From Roseomonas nitratireducens (GTDB lineage: Bacteria > Pseudomonadota > Alphaproteobacteria > Acetobacterales > Acetobacteraceae), in assembly GCF_017813355.1 (NCBI RefSeq), contig NZ_JAGIYZ010000001.1, forward strand, positions 1 to 64,000: 64,000 nt of DNA, read 5' to 3'. The notes beneath the pieces are model-generated. The model had not been told where the DNA came from, searched no databases, and saw nothing but the letters and a program-made list of their open reading frames with translations. Positions 26,117-34,190 of the stretch are shown one piece after another. The first letter of the stretch is position 1. The number at the start of each line of letters is the position of its first letter. The position numbers were made by a program, and so were the translations under genes.

Positions 26117-26940
26117 AGGCCCCGATCCTCGAGACGCCGCGCCTGCGGATCCCGCGCCTCGGACTCGGCACCTGGGCGCTGCGCGGGGCGGAGGCGCAGC
26201 GCGCGGTCGAAGGCGCGCTCGGCCTCGGTTATCGCCACATCGACACGGCGGCGATGTACGGCAACGAGGAAGCGGTCGGCGCCGGCCTCGCCGCCTCGGG
26301 CCTGAAGCGCGAGGACATCTTCCTCACCACCAAGGTCTGGTGGACGGACCTCGCGCCCGACGCGCTGCGCGCTTCGGCGGAGGCGTCGCTGAAGCGGCTC
26401 GCCACGCCCTATGCCGACCTGGTGCTGATCCACTGGCCGGCGAAGGGGATGGACCTCGCCGCCTCGCTCGGCGCCTTGCAGCGGCTGAAGGCGGATGGGC
26501 TGGCGCGCGCCGTCGGCGTCTCGAACTTCCCGCCCGGGCTGCTGCGCCGCGCGCTCGGCCTCGGCATCGCGGAGATCGCGGCGCTGCAGGTCGAATGCCA
26601 TGTCTATCTCTGGCAGGAACCGCTCGCCGCGCTGTGCCGGGAGCATGGTCTCGCACTGACCGCCTATTCGCCCGTGGCGAAGGCGAGCGTGAACGACGAC
26701 CCGGTGATGCGGGCGATCGCCGCCAAGCACGGCGGGAGCCCGGTGCAGGTGGCGCTCGCCTGGCTGCTGGCGCAGGAGAACCTGGTCGCCATCCCGAAAT
26801 CCGGCCGGATGGAGGGGCAGCGCGACAACCTCGCCGCCTGCAGCCTCACGCTCGACGCGGCGGACATGGCGGCGATCGCGGCGCTGCCGAAGGATCGGCG
26901 CCTCGTGAACCCCGAATTCGCGCCGGACTGGGCAGCCTAG
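26113..26940 (+). CDS. Aldo/keto reductase
   Basis: A 275-residue NADPH-dependent reductase with a TIM-barrel pattern. The catalytic tetrad is visible: Asp 44 and Tyr 49 in HIDTAAMYGNE, Lys 74 in TTKVWW, His 107 in LIHWP. The cofactor-binding segment IPKSGRMEGQRDNL is near residue 230. It is the 2,5-diketo-D-gluconate reductase-like type that reduces assorted carbonyls; substrate unknown. Its 4-bp overlap with the WD40 gene implies translational coupling. Confidence 0.92.
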   Translation: MKAPILETPRLRIPRLGLGTWALRGAEAQRAVEGALGLGYRHIDTAAMYGNEEAVGAGLAASGLKREDIFLTTKVWWTDLAPDALRASAEASLKRLATPYADLVLIHWPAKGMDLAASLGALQRLKADGLARAVGVSNFPPGLLRRALGLGIAEIAALQVECHVYLWQEPLAALCREHGLALTAYSPVAKASVNDDPVMRAIAAKHGGSPVQVALAWLLAQENLVAIPKSGRMEGQRDNLAACSLTLDAADMAAIAALPKDRRLVNPEFAPDWAA

Positions 26941-26945
26941 CCTGC

Positions 26946-26974
26946 GGCCCGGGGGTGGCACGCCGCCCCCGGCC
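26946..26974 (+). terminator. GC-rich hairpin after the aldo/keto reductase gene
   Basis: GGCC-C-GGGGG pairs with CCCCC-GGCC around a 10-nt loop, 6 bp after the stop. A T-run is missing, so termination strength is uncertain. Confidence 0.4.
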
Positions 26975-27013
26975 CATGCTTGATTGCCGCGCAAATCGAC
27001 CGGAGCACCGATC

Positions 27014-27430
27014 ATGCCCCCACGCAGCGACGACGAGGAATTCGACCTCGGCATCAGCCTCGAATCCATCGCCGCGATCGTCGACGCGGCCCGCGCCGTG
27101 CAGGAAGGCGAGGAAAGCGGCGCCGTGGCGCGGGAGGAGGACGAGGAGGAAGGCCTCGACGCCGAGGACGAGGAGAACATGGATGAGGACGCGCTGCGCG
27201 CCTTCATCGCCGACCTGAACGAGGACGAGCAGGCCTCCCTCATCGCGCTCGCCTGGATCGGCCGCGGCGACTATTCCGGGGAGGAGTGGGAGGAAGCGCG
27301 GACGCTCGCCAAGGAGCGCAACATCCGCGACCCCTCCGAATACCTGCTCGGCATCGAGATGCTGGGCGACATGCTGGAGGAAGGGCTCGCGGAACTCGGC
27401 CTGTCGCTCGAGGATGCGGACGGCTCGTGA
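27014..27430 (+). CDS. DUF3775 domain protein
   Basis: A 138-residue cytoplasmic protein. A strongly acidic stretch (EEDEEEGLDAEDEENMDED near residues 46-65) precedes the DUF3775 core DALRAFIADLNEDEQASLIALAWIGRGDY and LGIEMLGDMLEEGL. The function of this family is not known. The ATG at 27014 leaves the short MPPRSDDEEFDLGISLE N-terminus typical of the family; an upstream in-frame codon at 26984 is not supported. Its stop overlaps the GTG start of the next gene. Confidence 0.85.
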   Translation: MPPRSDDEEFDLGISLESIAAIVDAARAVQEGEESGAVAREEDEEEGLDAEDEENMDEDALRAFIADLNEDEQASLIALAWIGRGDYSGEEWEEARTLAKERNIRDPSEYLLGIEMLGDMLEEGLAELGLSLEDADGS

Positions 27431-27840
27431 GGATCCTGCTGGTCCTGCCGCTCGCGCTCGCGGTCGCATCCTGTTCCGCCCGCGATTCCGCGGTGGCGGA
27501 GGACGGGCGCGAGAGGCTCGTCGGCCTGCGCGCGGACGATCTGCGGCTGTGCGCCGGCGTGCCGAACCTGACCGCGTCGTCCGCCGGCGGGGAGTTCTGG
27601 ACCTATGACCGCACGCCGCCGGCCTCGGGCGTCTCGGCGCCGGTGCCTGTGATCGGCGGCTCGCTCAGCGTGGCCGCGGGCTCGACCTGCCGCGTGACGT
27701 TCCAACTGGTGGACGGGCGCGTCACGCGCATCGGCTATTCGGCCGAATCGGCGCTGCCGCTGTCGCAGAACGCGGCCTGCGCGCCGGTCGTGCAGGGCTG
27801 CCTGGGCATGGTCGACCGGGGCACGGTCAGGCGGGAATAG
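27427..27840 (+). CDS. Small putative lipoprotein
   Basis: A 137-residue protein starting at GTG, overlapping the DUF3775 stop as GTGA. The N-terminus VRILLVLPLALAVASCSARD is a signal peptide with a lipobox ending at Cys 16. The mature part contains three more Cys residues spaced like two disulfide bonds and the phrase LRLCAGVPN seen in many alphaproteobacterial lipoproteins of unknown role. The last 14 bp overlap the end of the convergent DUF1194 gene. Confidence 0.75.
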   Translation: MRILLVLPLALAVASCSARDSAVAEDGRERLVGLRADDLRLCAGVPNLTASSAGGEFWTYDRTPPASGVSAPVPVIGGSLSVAAGSTCRVTFQLVDGRVTRIGYSAESALPLSQNAACAPVVQGCLGMVDRGTVRRE

Positions 27841-28549
27841 GCCCGTCCCACGGCCGGCCGGCGATCTCCCGGATCAGCTTGCGCTTCACCGCGACGCCGA
27901 AGCTCTCGAAATCCTCGGCGACGATCATGAAGGCGCCGTCACCGCCGATCACGTTCTCCCGGTAGTAGTCGTCGAGCGGCACCGGCGGCAGCCGCCCGAA
28001 GGTCGGCCGGTCGTTGACGATGGGCAGGCCGTTGATGGTCATGCCCTCGGCGACCGCGGCGTCGCGTTCGCGGTCCGCCGGCGGGCCGGAATTGTTCACC
28101 CCGTCGCCGGAGACGTCGATCACGCGCCGCGTCGCCTCCCACGGGCATTCCGCCATCGTCGCGCGCGAATGGCGGATGGCGCCGGAGATCGAGGTCCAGG
28201 ACAGCGAGGCGCGCGGCGCTTCCGCGAGTTCCGCGGCCCAGGCATCGGCATGCGCCTGCGTCGCGATCCGCCGCCAGGGGATGACCGTGCGCTGGTACTC
28301 GATGCCGGCCCATTCGACATAGGCGATGCCGACCGCGCCGATCATGCCGCCACGGATGGCCGCGACCACCACGGGGTCGGACACGGCCGTGCGGTAGCCT
28401 TCCCGCTGCAGCCGCGCCTCGTCCTCGTCGATCGAGCGCGAGACGTCGACGGCCAGGACGAGGGCGACATCGACCGCCTCCTCCGCCCTCGGGCCGCGGA
28501 GCGGAACGGCCGCGGCGCCTGCCGCGGCGAGAAGGGTTCTCCGGCGCAT
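27827..28549 (-). CDS. DUF1194 (von Willebrand A-like) exported protein
   Basis: A 240-residue protein with a signal peptide (MRRRTLLAAAGAAAVPL) and a VWA-like domain. The MIDAS motif DVSRS is at residues 35-39 and IDVSGDGVNNSG lies near 148, matching the DUF1194 family of alphaproteobacteria. It probably binds a divalent metal and a protein partner outside the cytoplasm. AGGAGG stands 8 bp before the ATG at 28549, so I prefer it to the longer start at 28576. It converges on the lipoprotein gene with a 14-bp overlap. Confidence 0.87.
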   Translation of the reverse strand: MRRRTLLAAAGAAAVPLRGPRAEEAVDVALVLAVDVSRSIDEDEARLQREGYRTAVSDPVVVAAIRGGMIGAVGIAYVEWAGIEYQRTVIPWRRIATQAHADAWAAELAEAPRASLSWTSISGAIRHSRATMAECPWEATRRVIDVSGDGVNNSGPPADRERDAAVAEGMTINGLPIVNDRPTFGRLPPVPLDDYYRENVIGGDGAFMIVAEDFESFGVAVKRKLIREIAGRPWDGPIPA

Positions 28550-28620
28550 CGTCGCCTCCTCGGCTCGATGCGCCATGGTGCGCCGCGGCGCAGCCCGAAT
28601 TCAACCGTTACGTGTGGCCG

Positions 28621-29769
28621 TTACAGGGCGGCCAGCACGGCTGCGGCGGCGCGCGCCGCATCCGCCTCGCTCATGTAGGGGTGCATCGGCAGCGACAGGA
28701 CTTGGTGGCAGAGCGCCTCGCTCACCGGCAGGGCCGGCGGGCCGCCGGCGACCGATGCCGCGTGATGCGCCGCATAGGCCGGTTGGTGGTGCAGCGCCTT
28801 CGGGTAATAGATGCCGCAGCCGATCTTCGCCTCGCCCAGCGCCGCCTGCACCCGTGCCCGCGTCGCCGCCTCGGGCAGGCGGATGGTGTAGAGGCCATAG
28901 GCGTTCTCGGCGCCCGTCGGGTTGCGCTGGACGCCCACGCGCCCCGACAGCGCCGCGTCATAGGCGGCGCCGACCCGCCGCCGCTGCGCGAGTTCCCCTT
29001 CCAGCAGCCCCATCTTGGCCAGGAGGATCGTCGCCTGGATGGTATCGAGCCGGCCGTTCATGCCGGTGCGCTCCACCTCGTAGCGCGTCTTGCCTTCGCC
29101 ATGGGTGCGGAGCGAGCGATACAGGTCGGCCCGCGCCGCGTCGTCGGTCAGCAGCGCGCCGCCGTCGCCATAGGCGCCGAGCGTCTTGGTCGGATAGAAG
29201 GACAGCGCCGCGGCATGGCCCCAGCGGCCGAGCCGCTTGCCGTGCAGCGCCGCGCCGAAGGCCTGCGCCGCGTCGTCCAGGGCGAACATCCCCTCCCGCG
29301 CGCAGATCGCCTCGATCGCCTGCCAGTCCGCCGGCAGGCCGAACAGGTCCACGCCCACCACCGCCCGCGGCCGCAGCCTGCCGTCCTTCTTCACCAGCGC
29401 GATGCGGCGCTCGAGGTCGGCGATGTCGATGTTGAAGGTCTCGGCCTCCACATCGACGAAGACGGGCGTCGCGCCGAGCACGAGCGGCACCTCCGCCGTC
29501 GCGGTGTAGGTGAAGGCGGGCAGGAAGACCGCGTCGCCGCGGCCCACGCCCTCGGCCATCATCGCGATCTGCAGCGCATCGGTGCCGGAGGAGACGCCGA
29601 CGGCATGCGCGCAGCCGGCGAAGGCGGCGAGCCGTTCCTCGAATTCGCCCACTTCCGGCCCGTTGATGAAGCGCCCGCTGTCGAGCACCGCCGCGATGCG
29701 GCGGTCCAGCTCGGGCCTGATCAGGGCCTGCTGGGCCTTCACGTCGAACAGCGCGATGGGGGCGGTCAT
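28621..29769 (-). CDS. DegT/DnrJ/EryC1 aminotransferase (WbpE-like)
   Basis: A 382-residue PLP-dependent sugar aminotransferase. The opening IALFDVKAQQALIRPELDRR, SSGTDALQIAMMA, the Schiff-base Lys in FYPTKTLGAYGDGGAL and the end LPMHPYMSEAD closely parallel WbpE, which makes the 3-amino group of UDP-GlcNAc3NA. WbpE normally needs a 3-keto sugar from WbpB/WbpA homologues, which are not in the window. It is the last gene of the minus-strand polysaccharide block, 99 bp after the dehydratase gene. The start at 29769 is supported by the family N-terminus. Confidence 0.87.
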   Translation of the reverse strand: MTAPIALFDVKAQQALIRPELDRRIAAVLDSGRFINGPEVGEFEERLAAFAGCAHAVGVSSGTDALQIAMMAEGVGRGDAVFLPAFTYTATAEVPLVLGATPVFVDVEAETFNIDIADLERRIALVKKDGRLRPRAVVGVDLFGLPADWQAIEAICAREGMFALDDAAQAFGAALHGKRLGRWGHAAALSFYPTKTLGAYGDGGALLTDDAARADLYRSLRTHGEGKTRYEVERTGMNGRLDTIQATILLAKMGLLEGELAQRRRVGAAYDAALSGRVGVQRNPTGAENAYGLYTIRLPEAATRARVQAALGEAKIGCGIYYPKALHHQPAYAAHHAASVAGGPPALPVSEALCHQVLSLPMHPYMSEADAARAAAAVLAAL

Positions 29770-29868
29770 GTCTGGTCCTCGGGCTCCCGCAGGGTAGGGG
29801 CCCTCATAGACCCTGCCGCCGCGTCGCGCGAAATCACCCTTGGTGACCTTGTGCAACGCAACGCGCCG

Positions 29869-31812
29869 CTACCGTGTCGCGACCGTTCCTTCCGGCGCGT
29901 GCTCGAATTCCGGCACGAGCCGGCCGAGCTGCGCGAGCGCCGTGCGCGGGCTGCCGCCGCGCGACGCCGCCGCGATCTCGTCGATGGCGCGCCCGACCAG
30001 CGCCGTGTCGGCCGTGCGCGGCGTCGCCACCAGCAGGCCGGGATATTCGGTCGGCCGCGGCGCCTCCTTGCCGTGGAACAGCTCCTCGAACAGCTTTTCC
30101 CCGGGGCGCAGGCCGGTGAAGCGGATCTCGACATCCTCGTCCGGGCGCAGCCCGGCGAGGCGGATCATCCGCCGCGCGAGGTCGACGATCTTCACCGGCT
30201 CCCCCATGTCGAGGACGAAGATGCCGCCCTCGGCCAGTTCGGGGGGCATGTTCTCGGGATCGGTGGTGCCGACGACGCTCGCCTGCAGCACGAGGCCCAC
30301 GGCTTCGCGCACCGTCATGAAGTAGCGGCGCATGTCGGGATGCGTGACGGTCAGCGGCCCGCCGCGTTCCAATTGCCGGCGGAACAGCGGCACGACGGAC
30401 CCGGTCGAGCCCAGCACATTGCCGAACCGAACCGTGATGCAGCGCATCCCGGCCGTGGCGGGCCGCGCTTCCTCGCCGCGGGTGGCGCGGGCGTCCATGT
30501 CCAGCGCCTGGCAGTACATCTCGGCGAGCCGCTTCGACGCGCCCATGACCGAGGTCGGGTTCACCGCCTTGTCGGTCGAGATGAAGACCATCGCCAGCGT
30601 GCCGACCGCGCGCGCCGCATCGGCCACGATGCGCGTGCCCAGCGCGTTGGTCAGCAGCCCTTCCAGCGGGTCGTTCTCGACCATCGGCACGTGCTTCAGC
30701 GCGGCGGCGTGGAACACCAGTTCCGGGCGGATCTCCTCGAACAGGCGGCGGATGCGGGCTTCGTCGCGCACATCGGCGAGCACGGCGCGGCGCGCGACCT
30801 CCGGGTGCTTTTCCCGCAATTCGAGGTCGATCTCGTAGAGAACGTATTCGCCGTGGTCGAGCAGCGTGAGCGTGGCCGGCCCAAGCGCGGCGACCTGGCG
30901 CGCAAGCTCTCCGCCGATCGTCCCGCCCGCGCCGGTGACCAGCACGCGCCGCCCCTGCACCAGCCGCGCCATGCCTTCGCGGTCGAGCGGCACCTGCGGC
31001 CGGTCGAGCAGGTCCTCGATCGAGACCGGGCGGAGCTCGACGCGCCGTTCCCCATCCCCGCCCGCCGGATCGAGCCGCGTCGGCGCCGGCGCGCGCCGCA
31101 CCGGCACGCCATGCCGGTCGGCGGCGTCGAGCAGCGCTTCCAGCGCCGGCGGTTCGAGCCCGGAGGCGAGCACGATGACCGAGGGCAGCCGCCCTTCCGC
31201 GCGCAGGGCGTCCAGCACCTGCTCGGTATCCTCGACCGTGCCGAGGATGGCGTGGCCCTGCATCCGCCGCCCCGCCTGCCGCGCGCGCAGCGACAGGATG
31301 CCCAGCACGCGATAGGGCGCCAGCCGGTCGCGCGACAAGGCGCGCAGGAACAGGTCCGTCCCTTCCGCCGCGCCGACCAGCAGCACGTTCTGGGCATCGG
31401 GCGCGGCTGCGCTGGCGTGGCGTTCGGCCTGCAGCAGGCTGGCCACCCGCGCGGCCAGCAGCAGCGCGGCGAGCGTCGCGCCGTGGATCACCGGGAAGGC
31501 GCCATTGGGTGGGCGCCACCCATCCGCGACCTGCAGGCCGGCGATGAACAGCATGGCTGCGCCGGCGGCCGCGCCGACCACGGCCAGCAGGTCCTTGAGC
31601 CCGGCGAATCGCCAGTACTGCACCGGCAGGCGCAGCGGCGCGCCGGCGGCGAGCAGCGCACCCACTGCGCCCGCGATCGCCGGCGCCCACCAGCCCGCCG
31701 GCGGCCAGGCGCCGGGGGCGGCGAGCCACAGCGCGACCGGCAGCGCGGCCGCGGCGAGCAGGCTGTCCAGCGCCAGGTTCAGCAGGATTCGATGCGACGG
31801 GCCGCGGGCCAT
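29869..31812 (-). CDS. Membrane-bound UDP-GlcNAc 4,6-dehydratase (WbpM/PglF/CapD-like)
   Basis: A 647-residue protein: about four hydrophobic helices in the first 130 residues, a Rossmann-like CoA-binding region (QNVLLVGAAEGTDLFLRAL), then the SDR catalytic domain from about residue 290 with TGAGGTIGGELARQ. In the active site the usual Tyr of YxxxK is Met (SVMGASKRLAE), as in WbpM and PglF. These enzymes convert UDP-GlcNAc to a 4-keto-6-deoxy sugar, substrate for PglE-type aminotransferases such as the one at 35464. It is the committed nucleotide-sugar step of this locus. Confidence 0.93.
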   Translation of the reverse strand: MARGPSHRILLNLALDSLLAAAALPVALWLAAPGAWPPAGWWAPAIAGAVGALLAAGAPLRLPVQYWRFAGLKDLLAVVGAAAGAAMLFIAGLQVADGWRPPNGAFPVIHGATLAALLLAARVASLLQAERHASAAAPDAQNVLLVGAAEGTDLFLRALSRDRLAPYRVLGILSLRARQAGRRMQGHAILGTVEDTEQVLDALRAEGRLPSVIVLASGLEPPALEALLDAADRHGVPVRRAPAPTRLDPAGGDGERRVELRPVSIEDLLDRPQVPLDREGMARLVQGRRVLVTGAGGTIGGELARQVAALGPATLTLLDHGEYVLYEIDLELREKHPEVARRAVLADVRDEARIRRLFEEIRPELVFHAAALKHVPMVENDPLEGLLTNALGTRIVADAARAVGTLAMVFISTDKAVNPTSVMGASKRLAEMYCQALDMDARATRGEEARPATAGMRCITVRFGNVLGSTGSVVPLFRRQLERGGPLTVTHPDMRRYFMTVREAVGLVLQASVVGTTDPENMPPELAEGGIFVLDMGEPVKIVDLARRMIRLAGLRPDEDVEIRFTGLRPGEKLFEELFHGKEAPRPTEYPGLLVATPRTADTALVGRAIDEIAAASRGGSPRTALAQLGRLVPEFEHAPEGTVATR

Positions 31813-31935
31813 GCGCCGGCTATAGGCCGCGCCCGCGCCGTCGGCCAGTGCCGCGTGGCGCCGCCGGTGGCCGGGCCCCTGCCTGCCGGCGCCCTTCCGG
31901 GGCCAATCCCGGCGGATCGCCGCGCGCGCCGCCCA

Positions 31936-33123
31936 TCACGCGGTGGCGGGCGGCAGCGGCGCGAGGTCGCGGTACAGCGCCACCAGCCGCGCCGCCTCCC
32001 CCGCCCAGCCGAAGCGCCCCAGTGCCGCTTCGCGCCCGGCGGCGCCCATGGCCGCGCGCCGCCCGGGGTCCGCCAGCGCCGCCACGGCCGCCGCGATCGC
32101 CGCCGGGTCGGCGGTGTCCACCAGCAGGCCGCAGCCGGCCTCCCGCACCACCGCCGCCGTTTCTGGCGCGAAATCCGGCGCGATCACGGGCAGGCCCGCC
32201 AGCATGTAGTCGAACAGCTTGTGCGGCAGGGCGAGACGGTGGTTGCGATCCACCGGCTGGAACAGCACCAGGCCGATGTCGCAGCCGGCCAGGGCCTCGG
32301 GCAGCGCGTCCTGCGGCTGCCAGCCGCGATCCTCGATCCGGTCCGCGACGCCGAGGCCCGCGGCGCGGGCGCGGAAGGCGGGCTCTGTCTCGTCCGTGAA
32401 GCGGCCCAGCAGCCGCAGCCGCGTGCCCGCCGGCGCCGCCGCCAGCACATCCGGCAGCAGCATCGACCCGCGCGTGCGCCCCAGCACGCCCAGATGGACA
32501 AGGGTAAGCGGTCCGTCCGCCATGCGCGGCGGCGGCGCCGGCACGGGCAGGGCATGGTTGCGCACGGGAACGAGGCGCGCGGGGGGCGGAAAATCCTCCG
32601 CCAGCCCATCCCGCGCCAGCACCACCGCATCGGCCAGCCGCCCGGCGATCCGGCAGGCCGCGCGGAGCGCCGCCCGCGCCAGCGGCCGCAGCGCCGGCGG
32701 CAGCCGCGTGTCGAGGCGCGAGGGATAATGCTCATGCACGTCGATCACGACGCGCGCGCCGGACCGGCGCGCGGCGAGCAGCGCGGCGAACCAGGCGTCG
32801 GGCTCATGCGCATGCAGCACCGCCGCGCCCGATCGCGCCGCGCGGCGCACCAGTGCGGGAAAGCCGAGCAACCGCCCCAGCCAGCCGCCGCCGCGCCGGT
32901 AGGGCGCGAGCGCCACGCCATCGAGCTGCTCGCGCCCGCTGCGCGCGCCGCGCGTCGCGACATCCGGGCAGAGATGCCGCACGCGCCACCCGGCCGCGGC
33001 CAGCGAAGCGCCCTGCTTGCGCACGATGCGCACATCCTCGGGCGGATGCGCGGCGGACAGCATGACGATGAGCGGCGCGGCGCCCTGGCCGCCCTGCCGC
33101 CATGCCTGTCCCCGCCCGGTCAT
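31936..33123 (-). CDS. Glycosyltransferase family 4 protein
   Basis: A 395-residue GT-B fold enzyme. It has an N-terminal acceptor domain (IVMLSAAHPPEDVRIVRKQGASLAAAGW; VLHAHEPDAWFAALLAA) and a C-terminal nucleotide-sugar domain with LVHLGVLGRTRG, LRLLGRFTDE and the EX7E-like region around FDYMLAGLPVIAPDFAPET. It should add one sugar of the repeat unit on the cytoplasmic face. The ATG at 33123 overlaps the upstream epimerase stop by 4 bp, and the open frame upstream of that ATG is not used. Confidence 0.88.
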   Translation of the reverse strand: MTGRGQAWRQGGQGAAPLIVMLSAAHPPEDVRIVRKQGASLAAAGWRVRHLCPDVATRGARSGREQLDGVALAPYRRGGGWLGRLLGFPALVRRAARSGAAVLHAHEPDAWFAALLAARRSGARVVIDVHEHYPSRLDTRLPPALRPLARAALRAACRIAGRLADAVVLARDGLAEDFPPPARLVPVRNHALPVPAPPPRMADGPLTLVHLGVLGRTRGSMLLPDVLAAAPAGTRLRLLGRFTDETEPAFRARAAGLGVADRIEDRGWQPQDALPEALAGCDIGLVLFQPVDRNHRLALPHKLFDYMLAGLPVIAPDFAPETAAVVREAGCGLLVDTADPAAIAAAVAALADPGRRAAMGAAGREAALGRFGWAGEAARLVALYRDLAPLPPATA

Positions 33124-34190
33124 GGGCGGAGAATCTCCGCGAGATGCGCGCGCATCCGGTGTCCCGCCCTGCCATCCCAGAGCGGAATCGGCGCCGCGCG
33201 GCCCGGCGGGGCCATGACCGCATCGGGCAGCTCCTCCGGCGCCACCAGCCGGTTGCCGCCGGCGGCGAGCGTGACCGGCCGTTCGGTGGACGGGCGCAGC
33301 GTCAGGCACGGCAGGCCGAGCAGCGCGGCTTCCTCCTGCACCCCGCCGCTGTCCGTCACCGCGACCCGCGCGCCATCCATCAGCGCCAGGAAGTCGAGGT
33401 AGCGCAGCGGCGGCAGCCGCAGCACGCCCTCAGGCAGGTCGAAGCCGAAGGCGGCGAGCCGCGCCGCCGTGCGCGGATGCATCGGCCAGGCGAGCGGCAG
33501 GCGCCGCGCCGCCGCCGCGAGGCCGCCGAGCACGCGCCCGAGCATCCCCGGGTCGTCCACATTGGCGGGCCGATGCAGCGTGACGATGCCATAGCCGCCG
33601 CGCGCGTGCCCCCCCGGCAGCGGTCGCGTCCGCGCCGCCGGGCGATGGCGCAGCAGGCTGTCGGCCATGGCGTTGCCCACGGCGCGCACGCGCGCGGGCG
33701 GATGGCCCTCGGCCAGCAGCCGCGCCGCCGTCGCCTCGTCCGGCGCCCAGAGCGGGTCGCAGATCGCATCCAGCGCGCGGCGGTTCACCTCCTCCGGCAT
33801 GTCGGCGTCGTCGCAGCGCAGCCCGGCTTCCAGATGCGCGGCGCGGATGCCGCGTTTGCGCGCGGCCAACCCGGCCCCGAGCGCCCCGTCCACATCGCCC
33901 GCCACGACAATTAGCGCGGGGCGTTCCGCCGCCCAGGCGGCCTCGCAGGCGATCATGGTGCGCGCCACGCGTTCCGCCGGCGCGCCGCCCGCGATGCCGA
34001 GCGCGATGGCCGGCGGCGGCAGCCCGAGATCCTCGACCAGGTCGCCGAACATCGTCGCGTCGTGGTGCTGGCCGGTGTGCAGCAGGCGCGGCGTGCAGAT
34101 CGGCGGCGCCTCGGCCAAGGCGTGCCAGAGTGCCGCGATCTTCGGCAGGTTGGGCCGCGCCGCCACCACCAGGTGGAGGATTGGCGCCAT
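33120..34190 (-). CDS. UDP-N-acetylglucosamine 2-epimerase, non-hydrolysing (WecB-like)
   Basis: A 356-residue GT-B-like epimerase. The opening LHLVVAARPNLPKIAALWHAL, TGQHHDATMFGDL, AHLEAGLRCDD, then TLHRPANVDD and DSGGVQEEAALLGLP are signature stretches of the WecB/MnaA family. It would make UDP-ManNAc, or act on a modified UDP-HexNAc such as UDP-QuiNAc derivatives from the dehydratase in this cluster. The start at 34190 overlaps the previous stop (ATGA). Confidence 0.92.
   Translation of the reverse strand: MAPILHLVVAARPNLPKIAALWHALAEAPPICTPRLLHTGQHHDATMFGDLVEDLGLPPPAIALGIAGGAPAERVARTMIACEAAWAAERPALIVVAGDVDGALGAGLAARKRGIRAAHLEAGLRCDDADMPEEVNRRALDAICDPLWAPDEATAARLLAEGHPPARVRAVGNAMADSLLRHRPAARTRPLPGGHARGGYGIVTLHRPANVDDPGMLGRVLGGLAAAARRLPLAWPMHPRTAARLAAFGFDLPEGVLRLPPLRYLDFLALMDGARVAVTDSGGVQEEAALLGLPCLTLRPSTERPVTLAAGGNRLVAPEELPDAVMAPPGRAAPIPLWDGRAGHRMRAHLAEILRP

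Noticed and set aside
26946..26974. A tRNA or small RNA gene after the aldo/keto reductase
   Set aside because: Only one G+C hairpin is visible. No cloverleaf, no T-loop motif GTTCRANNC and no promoter were recognised here or in the other spacers.
28612..33402. A 1596-codon open frame on the plus strand across the polysaccharide genes
   Set aside because: It runs antisense to the DegT, dehydratase and glycosyltransferase genes, whose products have clear motifs. Such long shadows arise in very G+C-rich DNA because stop codons are rare. Its product is low-complexity Arg/Gly/His-rich with no domain.
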